From positions 1-64,000 of the forward strand of contig JAGVQM010000016.1 of assembly GCA_020051695.1 (NCBI GenBank): a stretch of 64,000 bases of DNA. The letters are read 5' to 3'. The translations under genes and the position numbers were made by a program. Origin of the DNA: Candidatus Zixiibacteriota bacterium (GTDB lineage: Bacteria > Zixibacteria > MSB-5A5 > WJJR01 > JAJRUJ01). The notes under the pieces are model-generated. The model was not told the DNA's origin. It was given only the letters and a program-made list of their open reading frames with translations, and made no database searches. The number at the start of each line of letters is the position of its first letter. The stretch's first letter is position 1. This document shows positions 1 through 9,900 of the stretch, one piece after another.

Positions 1-1
1 G

Positions 2-178
2 AGCAAGTTGGAGGCCGCAGGATATGTGGCCATTCACAAGGCGTTCGTCGGCAAAAAACCCCGGACGTATCTTTCGCTGACCGTTCCCGGCCGGGAGGCC
101 TTCGGGACTTATCATGAACAAATGCGGGAGTTGTTTGCCAAACCGCCGGGGGGGACCACCGACACCCTCGCGCAATGA
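2..178 (+). CDS. C-terminal part of a winged-helix transcriptional regulator (5' truncated)
   Basis: An open frame enters from the left edge and ends at TGA 176-178, giving 58 residues. The visible part reads as a recognition helix end followed by a beta wing (SKLEAAGYVAIHK...GKKPRTYLSLT) and a short helix (GREAFGTYHEQMREL). This arrangement is typical of the small MarR-like winged-helix DNA-binding family (HTH_34 type), whose members are about 100 residues long, so roughly half is missing. The family binds DNA as a dimer, but the ligand and targets cannot be told from this piece. Confidence 0.7.
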   Translation, partial: SKLEAAGYVAIHKAFVGKKPRTYLSLTVPGREAFGTYHEQMRELFAKPPGGTTDTLAQ

Positions 179-226
179 CCGTTGTACGGTGACCGGCATT
201 GCCTGCCGGCTTTTTCAGGAGGAACC

Positions 227-370
227 ATGCCCATCTGTCGCGAATTGAAAATCAACCGCGGCCATGTCGCATTGCTTTGTCTTGCTGTCGCGGGTGCCGC
301 ACTGTTCTGGATCGTGCTGATCGGCATTGCCGCATTTGCCGTGCTGGCCGCAGGTGGTTCGCCGGCGTAG
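227..370 (+). CDS. Small single-span membrane protein, 47 residues
   Basis: The ATG at 227 is preceded by a near-perfect ribosome binding site (AGGAGGA at 217-223), so I prefer it to a start further upstream. The peptide has a short basic N-terminus (MPICRELKINRGH) and then about 25 uninterrupted hydrophobic residues ending AVLAAGGSPA, which predicts one transmembrane helix. It follows the regulator with a 48-base gap and may be co-transcribed with it. No family is recognised. It could be a membrane-anchored modulator or a toxin-like peptide, but nothing in the sequence decides this. Confidence 0.5.
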   Translation: MPICRELKINRGHVALLCLAVAGAALFWIVLIGIAAFAVLAAGGSPA

Positions 371-754
371 TTTGCGGCCCCGCCGAGGTCACGATGAATG
401 CCGGGATTTCCACGGACTGTCGGCCGCCGGGAGAGATTCCTGACGCCGCAGGTATCCAGACCTTGCCCTGCGGCGGGGTGACATATATGACACGGCCTGC
501 TATGTCATCCCGGCGAAAGCCGGAATCCCGCCGGCACAATCATGACGTGGTTTTTCCCTTGGCCCAGATACGCGGAAGAAAGACGACTAAAAGATGGATA
601 CTTGAGTATATTGTACTTTATCCGGCAGAACCAAGGTCGGGGCAGGTGGAGTATTTTGTAAGTCAAGGTATGAAATAAGCCAAGCAGGGTGGGCACCGCC
701 CGCCATTCATCCACGAATTGCATCTGGAACGGTGGGCATTGCCCGCCCCACATT
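371..754. other. Non-coding stretch with palindromic (REP-like) repeats
   Basis: No convincing gene lies here. The stretch holds a palindrome at about 505-527 (core CCCGGCGAAAGCCGG), of a type widespread in bacterial intergenic DNA. It also holds two copies of a GGTGGGCA-NN-GCCCGCC hairpin, at 688-704 and 731-749. The second copy lies just past the stop codon of the minus-strand GAF protein and could help terminate its transcript, though there is no T-run. Confidence 0.5.
688..749. repeat. Pair of GC-rich inverted repeats
   Basis: Two near-identical hairpins, GGTGGGCACCGCCCGCC (688-704) and GGTGGGCATTGCCCGCC (731-747), are separated by 26 bases. Each can fold into a stem of about seven base pairs with almost no loop, as in REP-type elements. 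Confidence 0.55.
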
Positions 755-1561
755 CTATTTCTTCTTGTCGTCTGGGGTGGAATCGGTTGAGGCATCGAGG
801 TCGATCATCGTGGTGTCGCCGATGTAGGGGATGGTCTTGTCGGCAGTAAGATTGCGGAGTTTGTCGGTGACTGCGAGAATGCGGTCGGCGCCTTCCTCGA
901 TCTTTTTCAACATGCGGATGACTTCCGGCGGCAGTTTTTCCGCACGGGATAATAAAATTTGCAAGTTGCCGGAAATCGCAGTCAGCGGATTGTTAATCTG
1001 ATGGTTGATCGCCACGGCGGTTTCGGAAATCGCCTTGGCGCGGGCTTTTTTGGCAACGTCCTCTTTGGAGACCGGCGCCGCGGCGCGCAGATGCCGCTCG
1101 GCGGCCAGGGCCATCACCGCGGCAGTGGCCGAGATGAATTCCTCTTCAGCCGCCAGGTTCCGTTCGCCCCGGGCCAGTCCAGAGACCGCGCCATAAATCA
1201 CGCCACCGGCTTTTAACGGGTAGGAGAATACTCCGGCGGGGCCGTCCTGGTCGATTGTCATATATAGTGAGCGCACCTTGTGCACCGCTCGCAGGTCACC
1301 CAGCACGGCCTTTTCCAGCCCGCCCAGGTGCGCGGCGCATTCTTTTTGCCCGACCACGACCGACCATTCGACCGCGCCGCTGTCGCCCAACAGCGACACC
1401 GAGCCGGCCTCGACACCGTACAGGGCCAACGACTGCTCCAGAGCGGTCTTCAGCAGGGCTTTCAGCTCCATGCCGGATGCTGCATCGAGGGCCAGTTTCC
1501 GGAGCAGCCGAAAGCGCCCCTCGGCTTGTTCCAGAGCTTTGTGTTGCGGTTCAGCCATCAT
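755..1561 (-). CDS. GAF-domain protein with histidine phosphoacceptor domain but no ATPase domain
   Basis: About 268 residues. Residues 1-150 look like a GAF sensor domain (LYGVEAGSVSLLGD..., FSYPLKAGGVIYGAVSGL). Residues about 175-245 form a HisKA-type dimerisation/phosphoacceptor hairpin with the H-box INHQINNPLTAI, in which His187 is the expected phosphorylation site. The protein then ends in a charged tail (DSTPDDKKK) with no N, G1 or G2 boxes, so the catalytic ATPase domain is absent. The stop is genuine and followed by hairpins. The start at 1561/1558 (two adjacent ATGs) is chosen because GGGAG lies just upstream. It may act as a phosphotransfer partner for another kinase or as a non-catalytic regulator. 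No response regulator is adjacent. Confidence 0.75.
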   Translation of the reverse strand: MMAEPQHKALEQAEGRFRLLRKLALDAASGMELKALLKTALEQSLALYGVEAGSVSLLGDSGAVEWSVVVGQKECAAHLGGLEKAVLGDLRAVHKVRSLYMTIDQDGPAGVFSYPLKAGGVIYGAVSGLARGERNLAAEEEFISATAAVMALAAERHLRAAAPVSKEDVAKKARAKAISETAVAINHQINNPLTAISGNLQILLSRAEKLPPEVIRMLKKIEEGADRILAVTDKLRNLTADKTIPYIGDTTMIDLDASTDSTPDDKKK

Positions 1562-1849
1562 ACTCCCAGGGCAAAATACCACTCAACAAGTGGGCAAAAA
1601 CGCAAACGCCATGCCGCCCCCCGGCCCATCCCACCCGGGAGGCAAAATCGTGCTGAATCGTGTGACAACCGCCTGCCTCACTCTACCCTGTCACCGCTAA
1701 GCACCAGCGGGGTATCACCTTGCGGTACCGGCTATTCCAGAATCCTCTGGCGAGTCCGGAATGCCGTAAACCCTGGAAATATAGTCATCCCGGGCAGAGG
1801 GTGAAAGGAATTTCACATTATTACGGCGCGGGGCACGATTGGACGCTGC
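1562..1849. other. Intergenic region upstream of purF
   Basis: No gene is seen. An imperfect inverted repeat (GGCTATTCC ... GGAATGCC, about 1729-1767) and a degenerate REP-like core (TCATCCCGGGCAGAGG, near 1786) are present. The purF promoter follows. Confidence 0.4.
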
Positions 1850-1878
1850 TTGACAAGCCGGGCGGGCGTAAATATAAT
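1850..1878 (+). promoter_or_regulatory. Sigma70-type promoter of purF
   Basis: TTGACA at 1850-1855, a 17-base spacer and TATAAT at 1873-1878 give a perfect consensus. Transcription should start near 1885, leaving a leader of only about 23 bases. That leaves no room for a purine riboswitch. Confidence 0.88.
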
Positions 1879-1907
1879 GATGGCTTTCCCAATGGGGCAG
1901 GAAAACG

Positions 1908-3332
1908 ATGAAGAGAACTCCCAGGGACTTACCGGCCGGATTTGACGACAAACCCGCCTGTGAATGCGCGTTATTCGGGATGTACGGCAACGGCCGGGCG
2001 GCGGATTATACGTATTTCGGGCTGTACTCGATGCAGCACCGGGGACAGGAATCATGCGGGATCGTTTCGGCCAACGGGCAGGAGCTGTTCGCGCACCGGG
2101 GCATGGGTCAGATCAACGAGGTTTTCTACCGCCGCCGCCTGTTGAAAAAGCTGAAAGGGTCGGCCACAGTCGGTCACAACCGCTATTCCACTACCGGGTC
2201 ATCCTCCGAGGCCAATATCCAGCCGCTGTTGATGACCAACCAGCGGCAAAAAATCGCCGCGGCGCATAACGGCAATATCACCAATTCGCTCAAGCTGAAA
2301 CAACGGCTGGAAAAACAGGGCGCGATTTTCCAGACCACCAGCGATTCGGAGCTGGTATTGCACTTATTTGCCCGCTCGAAAAAGCGCGGGATACTGGAGC
2401 GGCTGGCCGAGTCATTGGGCAAGCTGCAGGGTGCATATTGTTTTGTGTTTTTGACCGAAGACAAACTATTTGCCGCCCGCGATCCGCTGGGATTTCGGCC
2501 GCTGTGCCTGGGCAAGCGCGGACGGGCGTGGGTTGTGGCCTCCGAATCGTGCGCATTCGATATCATCGGCGCCAGGTATGTGCGCGACATCCAACCCGGC
2601 GAAGTAACCGAGATATCCAAAAGCGGCGTGCGCACAATTTTCCTGCCGCAGCGGGCGCGCCGGGCGTTTTGTATTTTCGAACACATTTATTTTGCCCGGC
2701 CTGACAGCAGGATTTTTGAGGAAAACGTCGATAAAGTCCGGCGCCGCCTGGGCCACCAGCTGGCCATCGAACAGCCGGTCGACGCCGATATCGTTATTTC
2801 TGTCCCGGACTCATCAAACACGGCCGCAATGGGTTTTTCCGAGGAATCGGGGATCAAACTGGAAGTCGGCCTAATCCGCAACCATTATGTCGGCCGCACC
2901 TTTATCATGCCCGAGCAGAAAGTGCGCGACCTGGATGTCAAAGTGAAATTCAATCCGGTGCGCGGCGTGCTGAAAGGCAAGCGGGTGGTGGTTGTGGATG
3001 ATTCGATTGTCCGGGGCACGACGGCGCGTAAGCTGGTCAAACTGATCCGCCAGGCCGGGGCCAAGCAGGTGCATTTTCGGATTTCCTCTCCCCCGATTAT
3101 CTCGCCGTGCTTTTATGGTATCGACATGCCGACCAAGAAGGAACTTATCGCCTCGGACAAGACGGTCGAACGCATTCGCCGTTATCTCGGTGTCGATTCA
3201 CTGGGCTACCTGTCGTTGGACGGCATGCTGCGGCTGTCCAAGCACAAGCCGAGCGATTTCTGCACGGCCTGTTTCTCGGGCAAATATCGCACCCAGATCG
3301 AGAAGAACCACGTCAAGAACCTACTGGGGTAA
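1908..3332 (+). CDS. purF: Amidophosphoribosyltransferase PurF
   Basis: 474 residues, the usual length. It makes 5-phosphoribosylamine from PRPP and glutamine, the first committed step of purine synthesis in the cytoplasm. The N-terminal Ntn-hydrolase domain has Cys20 of CALFGMYG, expected to become the catalytic N-terminus after removal of a 19-residue propeptide, followed by the conserved LYSMQHRGQES. The phosphoribosyltransferase half has the PRPP loop VVVVDDSIVRGTT near residues 361-373. Cysteines matching the four [4Fe-4S] ligands of the Bacillus-type enzyme are present (FCIFEHIYF, SPCFYGID, FCTACFSGK), so an oxygen-sensitive iron-sulfur form is likely. GGGGCAGGA lies 5-11 bases before the ATG. 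It is a single-gene unit with its own promoter and terminator; no other pur gene is near. Confidence 0.97.
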   Translation: MKRTPRDLPAGFDDKPACECALFGMYGNGRAADYTYFGLYSMQHRGQESCGIVSANGQELFAHRGMGQINEVFYRRRLLKKLKGSATVGHNRYSTTGSSSEANIQPLLMTNQRQKIAAAHNGNITNSLKLKQRLEKQGAIFQTTSDSELVLHLFARSKKRGILERLAESLGKLQGAYCFVFLTEDKLFAARDPLGFRPLCLGKRGRAWVVASESCAFDIIGARYVRDIQPGEVTEISKSGVRTIFLPQRARRAFCIFEHIYFARPDSRIFEENVDKVRRRLGHQLAIEQPVDADIVISVPDSSNTAAMGFSEESGIKLEVGLIRNHYVGRTFIMPEQKVRDLDVKVKFNPVRGVLKGKRVVVVDDSIVRGTTARKLVKLIRQAGAKQVHFRISSPPIISPCFYGIDMPTKKELIASDKTVERIRRYLGVDSLGYLSLDGMLRLSKHKPSDFCTACFSGKYRTQIEKNHVKNLLG

Positions 3333-3380
3333 TTCCACTATCACGCCTCGGCGAACGCGACTTGCCTGTGTACGCCGTTT

Positions 3381-3409
3381 ATCCCGCGCGATACAACGGG
3401 ATTTATTTT
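3381..3409 (+). terminator. Probable terminator of purF
   Basis: ATCCCG (3381-3386) pairs with CGGGAT (3397-3402) across a 10-base loop and is followed by TTATTTT. It lies 49 bases after the purF stop, just before the convergent peptidase gene. Confidence 0.6.
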
Positions 3410-3412
3410 CCA

Positions 3413-6400
3413 TCAATCACATGGGTCGCACGGTCCGCCGAGGGATTTAAAAACAAAATTGACGGCGAACACGACGTCCACCGGGGTGATGCCGCCGCTG
3501 CAATCCCAATCACCGTTGTCGCCGGGGCAGTCAGGTATTTGCTGCCGCGCGTCCTGCCCCTTGTATACGTACACCGATAGAAATGCCACATCCAGCGGGG
3601 TCATGGCGCCGTCAAGGTTAAGATCACAGAAACCAGCACAATCGCAAACATCGCAGGCATCACCGATCCCGTCGCCGTCGCTGTCCTGCTGGCCCGGATT
3701 ATAGACAAATTCACAGTTGTCGCATACATTGCCCACGCCGTCGTGATCGCTGTCGGTTTGCGAGGCGTTGCCCGTTAAATGACAGTTATCCGTGACATCG
3801 GGCACGCCGTCGTTGTCGTCATCGGGGTCGCAGAGGTCCCCCTGCCCATCGGTGTCGTTGTCCTCCTGGCCGGGATTGGCCGCCAGCGGGCAGTTGTCGG
3901 CAACATCGAGGATGCCGTCGCCGTCGTCGTCATCATCACAGGCATCACCCTCACCGTCACCGTTCAAGTCGGCCTGGTCGGCATTGGCGGTGGTGAGGCA
4001 GTTGTCGCAGCCATCGGGGACCGTGTCGGTATCGCCGTCGGCATAATCATCGAACCCCGGACAAACATCGCACAGATCGCCGTTGCCGTCGCCGTCGGCG
4101 TCTTCCTGGCCGGGGTTGTAGGCCAGCGGGCAATTATCGGCGCCATCGAGATACCCGTCATCGTCATCGTCGTCGTCGCAGACATTACCCGCGCCGTCGC
4201 CGTCGGTGTCCAACTGGTCGGGGTTATAGATCAGCGGGCAGTTGTCGTCGGGGCACCAGTTTTCCGGATTGCCGGGATCGCCGTAGCCGTCTTCATCGGT
4301 GTCGATACATACGCCCCCACACCCGACACCCAGCGCGCCGATCTGCACCGCGCAGGAATTATTTTCCGGAACGCAAAATGAAATCTCGGCCAGGGAGTAA
4401 TCATCGGCCGCCGCATCGCAAAACAGCGGATCGACCGAGATGTTCCCCCCGGTCCCTTCCTGGCCGGCGATGCAAGCCACCCAGTCGCCGCCGGCGTTAC
4501 CATAGACATCCGAGCAGGTGAATGTTGCACTCGCCAGTTCGTAGCAGGAAACCGCCGCTCCCTGCAGGTTATTCGCGACGATACAATTTTCCAGCGAAAT
4601 GGCCGATTCGTCGTAGAAAAACAGTCCGCTGCCGTACGCCGCCGTATTATCAATAAACGTGCAATTGATAAACTCGGCCGCCGACTGGCTGAGAAACGCG
4701 GCGCCGCCGAGGGTAGCGGTATTGCCGGCGAGGATACAATTGATGAATTCGGGGGAAGATATGGAGCAGAGTATGGCCCCGCCGCACGGCGTACCGCTGT
4801 GATATGGTCCATAGCCGCCGCGGATAGTCAGACCGTCAATAATACAGGCAGTGTCCGCGGGATTGGTGGAGGTAATTCCGCGATGATAATTCCCGCTGCT
4901 TCCCTGGCAATCGATGATTGAATATTCCGGTCCATGTTCCGCTTGCAGCAAAATCCGGCGGCCGCGCAAATCGAGATCGCGGTTGCCGTCGCCGGTGTAA
5001 ATGCCGTCGGCGAGCAGCACGGTGTCGCCGTGCGTGCACGAATCGATGGCCATCTGGATCGTAGCCACGTCGCCCAAACCGTCGGCCCGCACATACCACG
5101 CGCGGATGATTTCGCAGCTGTCGCCGATGTCGTCGCCGTCGGTATCAACTTGATCGGGATTGTAGACGGCGGGACAATTGTCGTCCGGGCAGGTGTTTTC
5201 AGGGTGTCCCGGATCGCCGTACCCGTCACCATCGGCATCAACGCAGTACGGCACCTCGATGTTCAGGTGCTGAATGTCCGAACCGGCGGGGTCGTCGGAA
5301 TCGGTCACCCGCACGGTAAAGGTATGCGATCCCGTGCCGGCGAGGGTCGGCGTGCCGGAGATTTCGCCGGTGGACGGATTTAAGGTAATCCCGTCGGGCG
5401 TACTGCCGACTGTGATTTCCCAGATATACGGAGCAACGCCCCCGCTGACACTCAACAGTTCATAATAAGGCGAACCGACTTCGCCGTCGGGCAGCGCCAC
5501 CGGGGTGATATATACACCCGGGTCGGCCGGGTCGCGCTGCATGACCAGCGTGGGGTCGCCGTGAAGAGTCATGCCGTTATACCAGCAGGCCTCGAAAGGG
5601 TCGAAACCGGATTCGGCGATCGCGGTAAACCAGTCTTGAAACGCCTCACCGATCGACTTGCCTTCCCCGAATGGACCATAAAAATATTCAAACATCATCA
5701 TTGAACCGGTTTTGGTGCTGCCGATGGAGGCCAGGCCGTTTTCCTGGCAGAAAATGTACCAGCCGGACATGTAATTAGACTCGATATATCGGGCATTGGA
5801 GCAGGCAAACAGGTTATAGAAATAGGCTGTGGGGTCGATGCTGATGATTTCCTCTACCCCGGTCGTCCCCCCCGATCCCTCGGGAGTACTGAAAGAATGC
5901 GAAGTGGCACTGGAATGTGCGCAGACCTGGATAAATTCATAATTATGCGTCAGTCGGTCCTCGTAATCGCTATGGATGGTTTCATACTCATCGGATACTG
6001 TAGTCCGGTCGCTATAAGCCAGGCTCACATTTTCATCCCACCGTGGCGCCTCGGGGGCCCAATCATCATCAATGTAGAGCAATGCACGGTTGTTCAACGG
6101 TCGCAATTCGCTGCGATAGACATGATTTTTATCGAAATAATTCCGCACCAGAGAAGCCTCGTCGGCTCCGCCCATGGTCATCGGCGACGCCAGTAGACGG
6201 CCAATATAAATATCGGGCGCGGCAGAGCCGGTATGTTCATCGTAGCGACCATCGGAATCATTGTCGGTGAACACCCCGTCGAGGTCCATGTAAAACAAAT
6301 CACAGGGAAATGTTTCCACTTCGCCGGGAACGTCCCAACAGCCGAACGTTTCGTACCAGGCGATGGGGAAATCGCCGATCAGGATCGCGCCGGTCAGGCC

Positions 6401-6844
6401 CGAGGCATAACGACCCTGCAGGAACGTACGGAAATCCTCCGGTGTGCCGCCCGAAGTCAGATAAAGCTCAACATCGTAGCCCTCACCGGTCAATTCGATG
6501 ATATAACGCTCAATGCTGGAGACAATCTCGGGATACAGCGCCGAGTTCACGGCCACGAGGAATTTCGTCCCGGGGATGGGCAGTTTGGCCAGTGGACTCG
6601 TGCTCACTCGCTCAACAGTAAATGGCTCCGGCTCACCGACTTCGAGCTTCCATTCCTCGTAAGTTTTGGGCAGCGACCCGTCCTCACTGATCCAGCGGGT
6701 GACTTTGATATCCTGGTAGATACTTCGTTGGTCAAGGTGTTGCGCGCAGATGGACGGGGCTGTTGCGAAAAATGCGCCAACACAAAAGGCCACAACCAGA
6801 TAATGATAAAACATCCTGGCGGAACGACGATTCCTCTCTATCAT
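3413..6844 (-). CDS. Secreted C25 (gingipain-type) cysteine peptidase with beta-helix, TSP3 repeats and dockerin-like C-terminus
   Basis: 1143 residues. A signal peptide (MFYHYLVVAFCVGAFFATAPSICA) directs export. Residues about 90-460 resemble peptidase family C25: His310 in VCAHSSATSHSF and Cys348 in YNLFACSNARY fit the His/Cys dyad, followed by SIGSTKTGSMMMFEYFY. Next come an Ig-like He_PIG module (near 460-530), one TSP3 block, a parallel beta-helix (about 580-835), and a run of calcium-binding TSP3 repeats (DxDGDGxGDxCDxC). The C-terminal cassette holds two motifs of the type TPLDVAFLSVYVYK and GDWDCSGGITPVDVVF. The ATG at 6844 is chosen because the promoter at 6883-6910 excludes the longer frame. 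It shares architecture with the next minus-strand gene. Likely role: surface or extracellular proteolysis. Confidence 0.85.
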   Translation of the reverse strand: MIERNRRSARMFYHYLVVAFCVGAFFATAPSICAQHLDQRSIYQDIKVTRWISEDGSLPKTYEEWKLEVGEPEPFTVERVSTSPLAKLPIPGTKFLVAVNSALYPEIVSSIERYIIELTGEGYDVELYLTSGGTPEDFRTFLQGRYASGLTGAILIGDFPIAWYETFGCWDVPGEVETFPCDLFYMDLDGVFTDNDSDGRYDEHTGSAAPDIYIGRLLASPMTMGGADEASLVRNYFDKNHVYRSELRPLNNRALLYIDDDWAPEAPRWDENVSLAYSDRTTVSDEYETIHSDYEDRLTHNYEFIQVCAHSSATSHSFSTPEGSGGTTGVEEIISIDPTAYFYNLFACSNARYIESNYMSGWYIFCQENGLASIGSTKTGSMMMFEYFYGPFGEGKSIGEAFQDWFTAIAESGFDPFEACWYNGMTLHGDPTLVMQRDPADPGVYITPVALPDGEVGSPYYELLSVSGGVAPYIWEITVGSTPDGITLNPSTGEISGTPTLAGTGSHTFTVRVTDSDDPAGSDIQHLNIEVPYCVDADGDGYGDPGHPENTCPDDNCPAVYNPDQVDTDGDDIGDSCEIIRAWYVRADGLGDVATIQMAIDSCTHGDTVLLADGIYTGDGNRDLDLRGRRILLQAEHGPEYSIIDCQGSSGNYHRGITSTNPADTACIIDGLTIRGGYGPYHSGTPCGGAILCSISSPEFINCILAGNTATLGGAAFLSQSAAEFINCTFIDNTAAYGSGLFFYDESAISLENCIVANNLQGAAVSCYELASATFTCSDVYGNAGGDWVACIAGQEGTGGNISVDPLFCDAAADDYSLAEISFCVPENNSCAVQIGALGVGCGGVCIDTDEDGYGDPGNPENWCPDDNCPLIYNPDQLDTDGDGAGNVCDDDDDDDGYLDGADNCPLAYNPGQEDADGDGNGDLCDVCPGFDDYADGDTDTVPDGCDNCLTTANADQADLNGDGEGDACDDDDDGDGILDVADNCPLAANPGQEDNDTDGQGDLCDPDDDNDGVPDVTDNCHLTGNASQTDSDHDGVGNVCDNCEFVYNPGQQDSDGDGIGDACDVCDCAGFCDLNLDGAMTPLDVAFLSVYVYKGQDARQQIPDCPGDNGDWDCSGGITPVDVVFAVNFVFKSLGGPCDPCD
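3640..4310 (-). repeat. Degenerate tandem repeats encoding TSP3 calcium-binding motifs
   Basis: The DNA repeats a unit of roughly 70-110 bases rich in GTCGCCGTC/GTTGTCG, encoding NCPLxxNPxQxDxDGDGxGDxCD. This bias also opens long false reading frames on the other strand. Confidence 0.8.
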
Positions 6845-6882
6845 TTCCACCCCCGGGGCAGGAAAATGTTCTCTTTTTCTAT

Positions 6883-6910
6883 ATGATACCATGGTTTAAG
6901 AATTTGTCAA
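6883..6910 (-). promoter_or_regulatory. Promoter of the C25 peptidase gene
   Basis: On the minus strand, TTGACA (6910-6905), a 16-base spacer and TATCAT (6888-6883). Transcription would start near 6876, so translation must begin at the ATG at 6844 rather than at 6892. Confidence 0.65.
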
Positions 6911-6947
6911 TGAATTAGCGGGGAGATTCGGCTGGACAAGCCGCATC

Positions 6948-9900
6948 TTACGGCAGGCCGTCGCAGGGATTGCAGGGTCCGCTGCCGACCTGTTTGTAGA
7001 TGAAATTGACTGAATAGGTCACATCCAGTGGAGTGATCCGGCCGTTACAGTCCCAATCACCTTGTGATATCGGACAGGATACCGGGATTCCGCTGCGGGA
7101 ATCCTGGGACCGGTAGACATAATTCGTGAGGATGACTACATCGACCGGGGTAATCGTGCCGCTTCCGTCAAGATCGCAGAAACCGCGGCAATCGCAGTCC
7201 CCATCGCTGCCGGAGATTATAATCGCTTCGGCCGGATCGGGGATAGTCAACAGCAGGTAATCGATCGGTTTGCCTAATTCGTCGTTGATCGGCTTGCCGT
7301 CTATAGTATAGATGGCTACCGGGGATTCGACCGGATTAAGACCCTCGACATAAGCGGTGACAATGATACTTCGCACGGATGTGCCGCCAGTGGCGGTGAC
7401 CACTGCCGGGCAGTGTATATCATTGACTGTGACCTCTGCCGAATCACCGATTTGAAAATCGACACGGGTGCAAAACGTCAGACTAAGATCAAAGGAATAC
7501 GGCACAATTTCTAGGGAGCGCAGTCCGAGAGTATCATGCGGATCGAGCAGCCCGCGTCGCTCGATGTATTTTAGGGGGGTGATACCGAAGTCACAGACAG
7601 CAATTTCGCAGCCCATGCCATATGCGCCGATTTGGTAGCCACAGGAATTATTTGCCGGCAGGCAGGGCGAGCCGATAAAAAGGGAGTAGTCGCCGCCTGG
7701 AGCATCACAAAACAGTGGATCGGCGGAGATATTGCCGCTGTAATCGGTTCTATCGACACTTCCGACATAGTTTCCGCTGGTGTTGCCGTAAACGTCACAG
7801 CAGACAATCTTATAGCTGTTGTCATAACCGGGGAAGACGATTCCCCCACCATTATTCAACGCGACGATGTTGTTGGCAATGGATAATTTGTCCATCTCCG
7901 GACCGAAAAGATATCCAGCGACAATTGCATCACAATTGTTATAGGCGAAAGTACAAGCAGATATACTCGCAGAGAATGAAATGGCACTACCCGACGAGAC
8001 GTGAACAGATTTGCTATTATTGATGTAGAGACAGTTCGCCATTGAAAAAGAACTTACACCGCCAGCGTTGATTCCGGCATCATTGCTGTCGATTACGCAG
8101 GCATACATCTCTCCGTGAGAATCGAAAGATTCGCTGCCCCAAACTGACATGATCTCCCCAGTATTATGTCGAAATGTACAATGACTTACGCGCCCCCACG
8201 TTGCCCCCCCGACGGCCGTACCAGAAAGACCGAGAAAAGAACACTCGGAGACATTGGAATAGCTTCTGCCATGACCACTATAATGGTTGGTAAGGACTCC
8301 GTTGCCGCAGCTTGTGAATGATGACCCGTGGACTTGTATACTCCTGACATTGACGGCACAAGTTTCATCCTCAAAGATGCAACTATCGATAAAAACCGGA
8401 GCTGATTCGAGTTCACCGTAAAAACCGTAATTCCCATTATTTTCAAAAGCAGTCCGCCGGATCTCAGTCGATCTTGAGATATTCAGACCCTTCTCGACAT
8501 TATCATGGATATCGCAATCATAGATTCTACTTGCCGATTGATAATAATCCACCGTGACCCCGACCGCATTATTGTAAACCTCGGATGAGTGCAGGTTTGC
8601 GACCACACCGTAGATGCCACTCGCATGACACTCCGTGATTTTCAAATTTTGCAGATATGGCGCAGTATTGTTCATCAATATACCGTATTTGGCACCTTTG
8701 ATTGTCAAATTTTCAATGACTGTAGTGGAGTCTTCAGTATAACCAGTTTCGTATTGATCGAGATGGAAACCGTCATAGTCTTCCTCTTGCACATCAATGA
8801 TTGTGTTGTCCGGGCCCTGCTCTCCCCGGATGACGATTTTCTTGGCATAGATTACCAGGTGCCGGTTTCCCTCGCCTGTAAAAGTGCCCGGTGCCAGGAG
8901 AACCGTATCGCCGGTGGCGGCGATATCAATCGCTGATTGAATTGTGGGGCGATCTCCCGATCCGTCCGGTAAAACGTACCATGTGCGAATTGACTCACAA
9001 TCATCTCCGATACCGTTGTGATCGCTGTCCCGTTGATCCGGATTCGGTGTAACTGGGCAATTGTCGCATACATCGCCGACCTGGTCACCATCGCCGTCTT
9101 CCTGGGTGTTGTTGGCAACATCCGGGCAATTGTCGCATATATCTCCGAGGCCATCGCCATCACCGTCCGCCTGATTGGTATTTGCAACGAGCGGACAATT
9201 GTCTGCTATGTCGTCCACGCCATCGTTGTCGTCGTCATCGTCACAGACATCGCCCCATTGATCTCCGTCGGTGTTTAGCTGGTCGACGTTGGGAATTGCC
9301 GGGCAATTATCACAGGTATCACCTCGGCCGTCACTATCATTATCCGCCTGGTCAGGATTCGCGACGTATCGGCAGTTGTCACATTCATTGCCTAAACCAT
9401 CTTTATCCTGATCATATTGATTCGAATTGGCAGTCGTCGAACAGTTGTCACACAAATCGCCAACGCCATCTGAATCAACATCTTCCTGGAGCGGATTGCC
9501 AGTCGTGGCGCAATTATCAGTCGCGCAGGTGTTGGCCGGAAAACCCGGATTCCCATAGCCGTCACCATCAGTGTCGGTGCATTCATCGCAAGCGTCGCCG
9601 ATTCCGTCCAAATCAGCATCTTTCTGGCTCAAATTGGAGGTCACCGGGCAATTGTCGCATAAATCGCCAACGCCGTCGCCATCCTCATCCGCTTGATCGA
9701 GATTGCCATCAAATGGGCAGTTGTCGCATTTGTCGCCAATCCCATCTGAATCGGCATCGGCTTGATCCGGGTTGGCTGCGCCGGGACAATTATCATCGAG
9801 GCAGGTATTATACGCATATCCGGGATCGCCATAACCGTCACCGTCGGTGTCAGTGCATTCATCGCAGGCGTCCCCGAGGCCATCATTATCTGTGTCCGTT

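Noticed and set aside
1879-1907. Purine riboswitch before purF
   Set aside because: The predicted leader is only about 23 bases, too short for any aptamer.
3779-4381. 200-codon plus-strand frame rich in Val/Ile opposite the TSP3 repeats
   Set aside because: It is the mirror of GAC/GGC-rich calcium-binding repeats; its regularity comes from the repeats on the coding strand.
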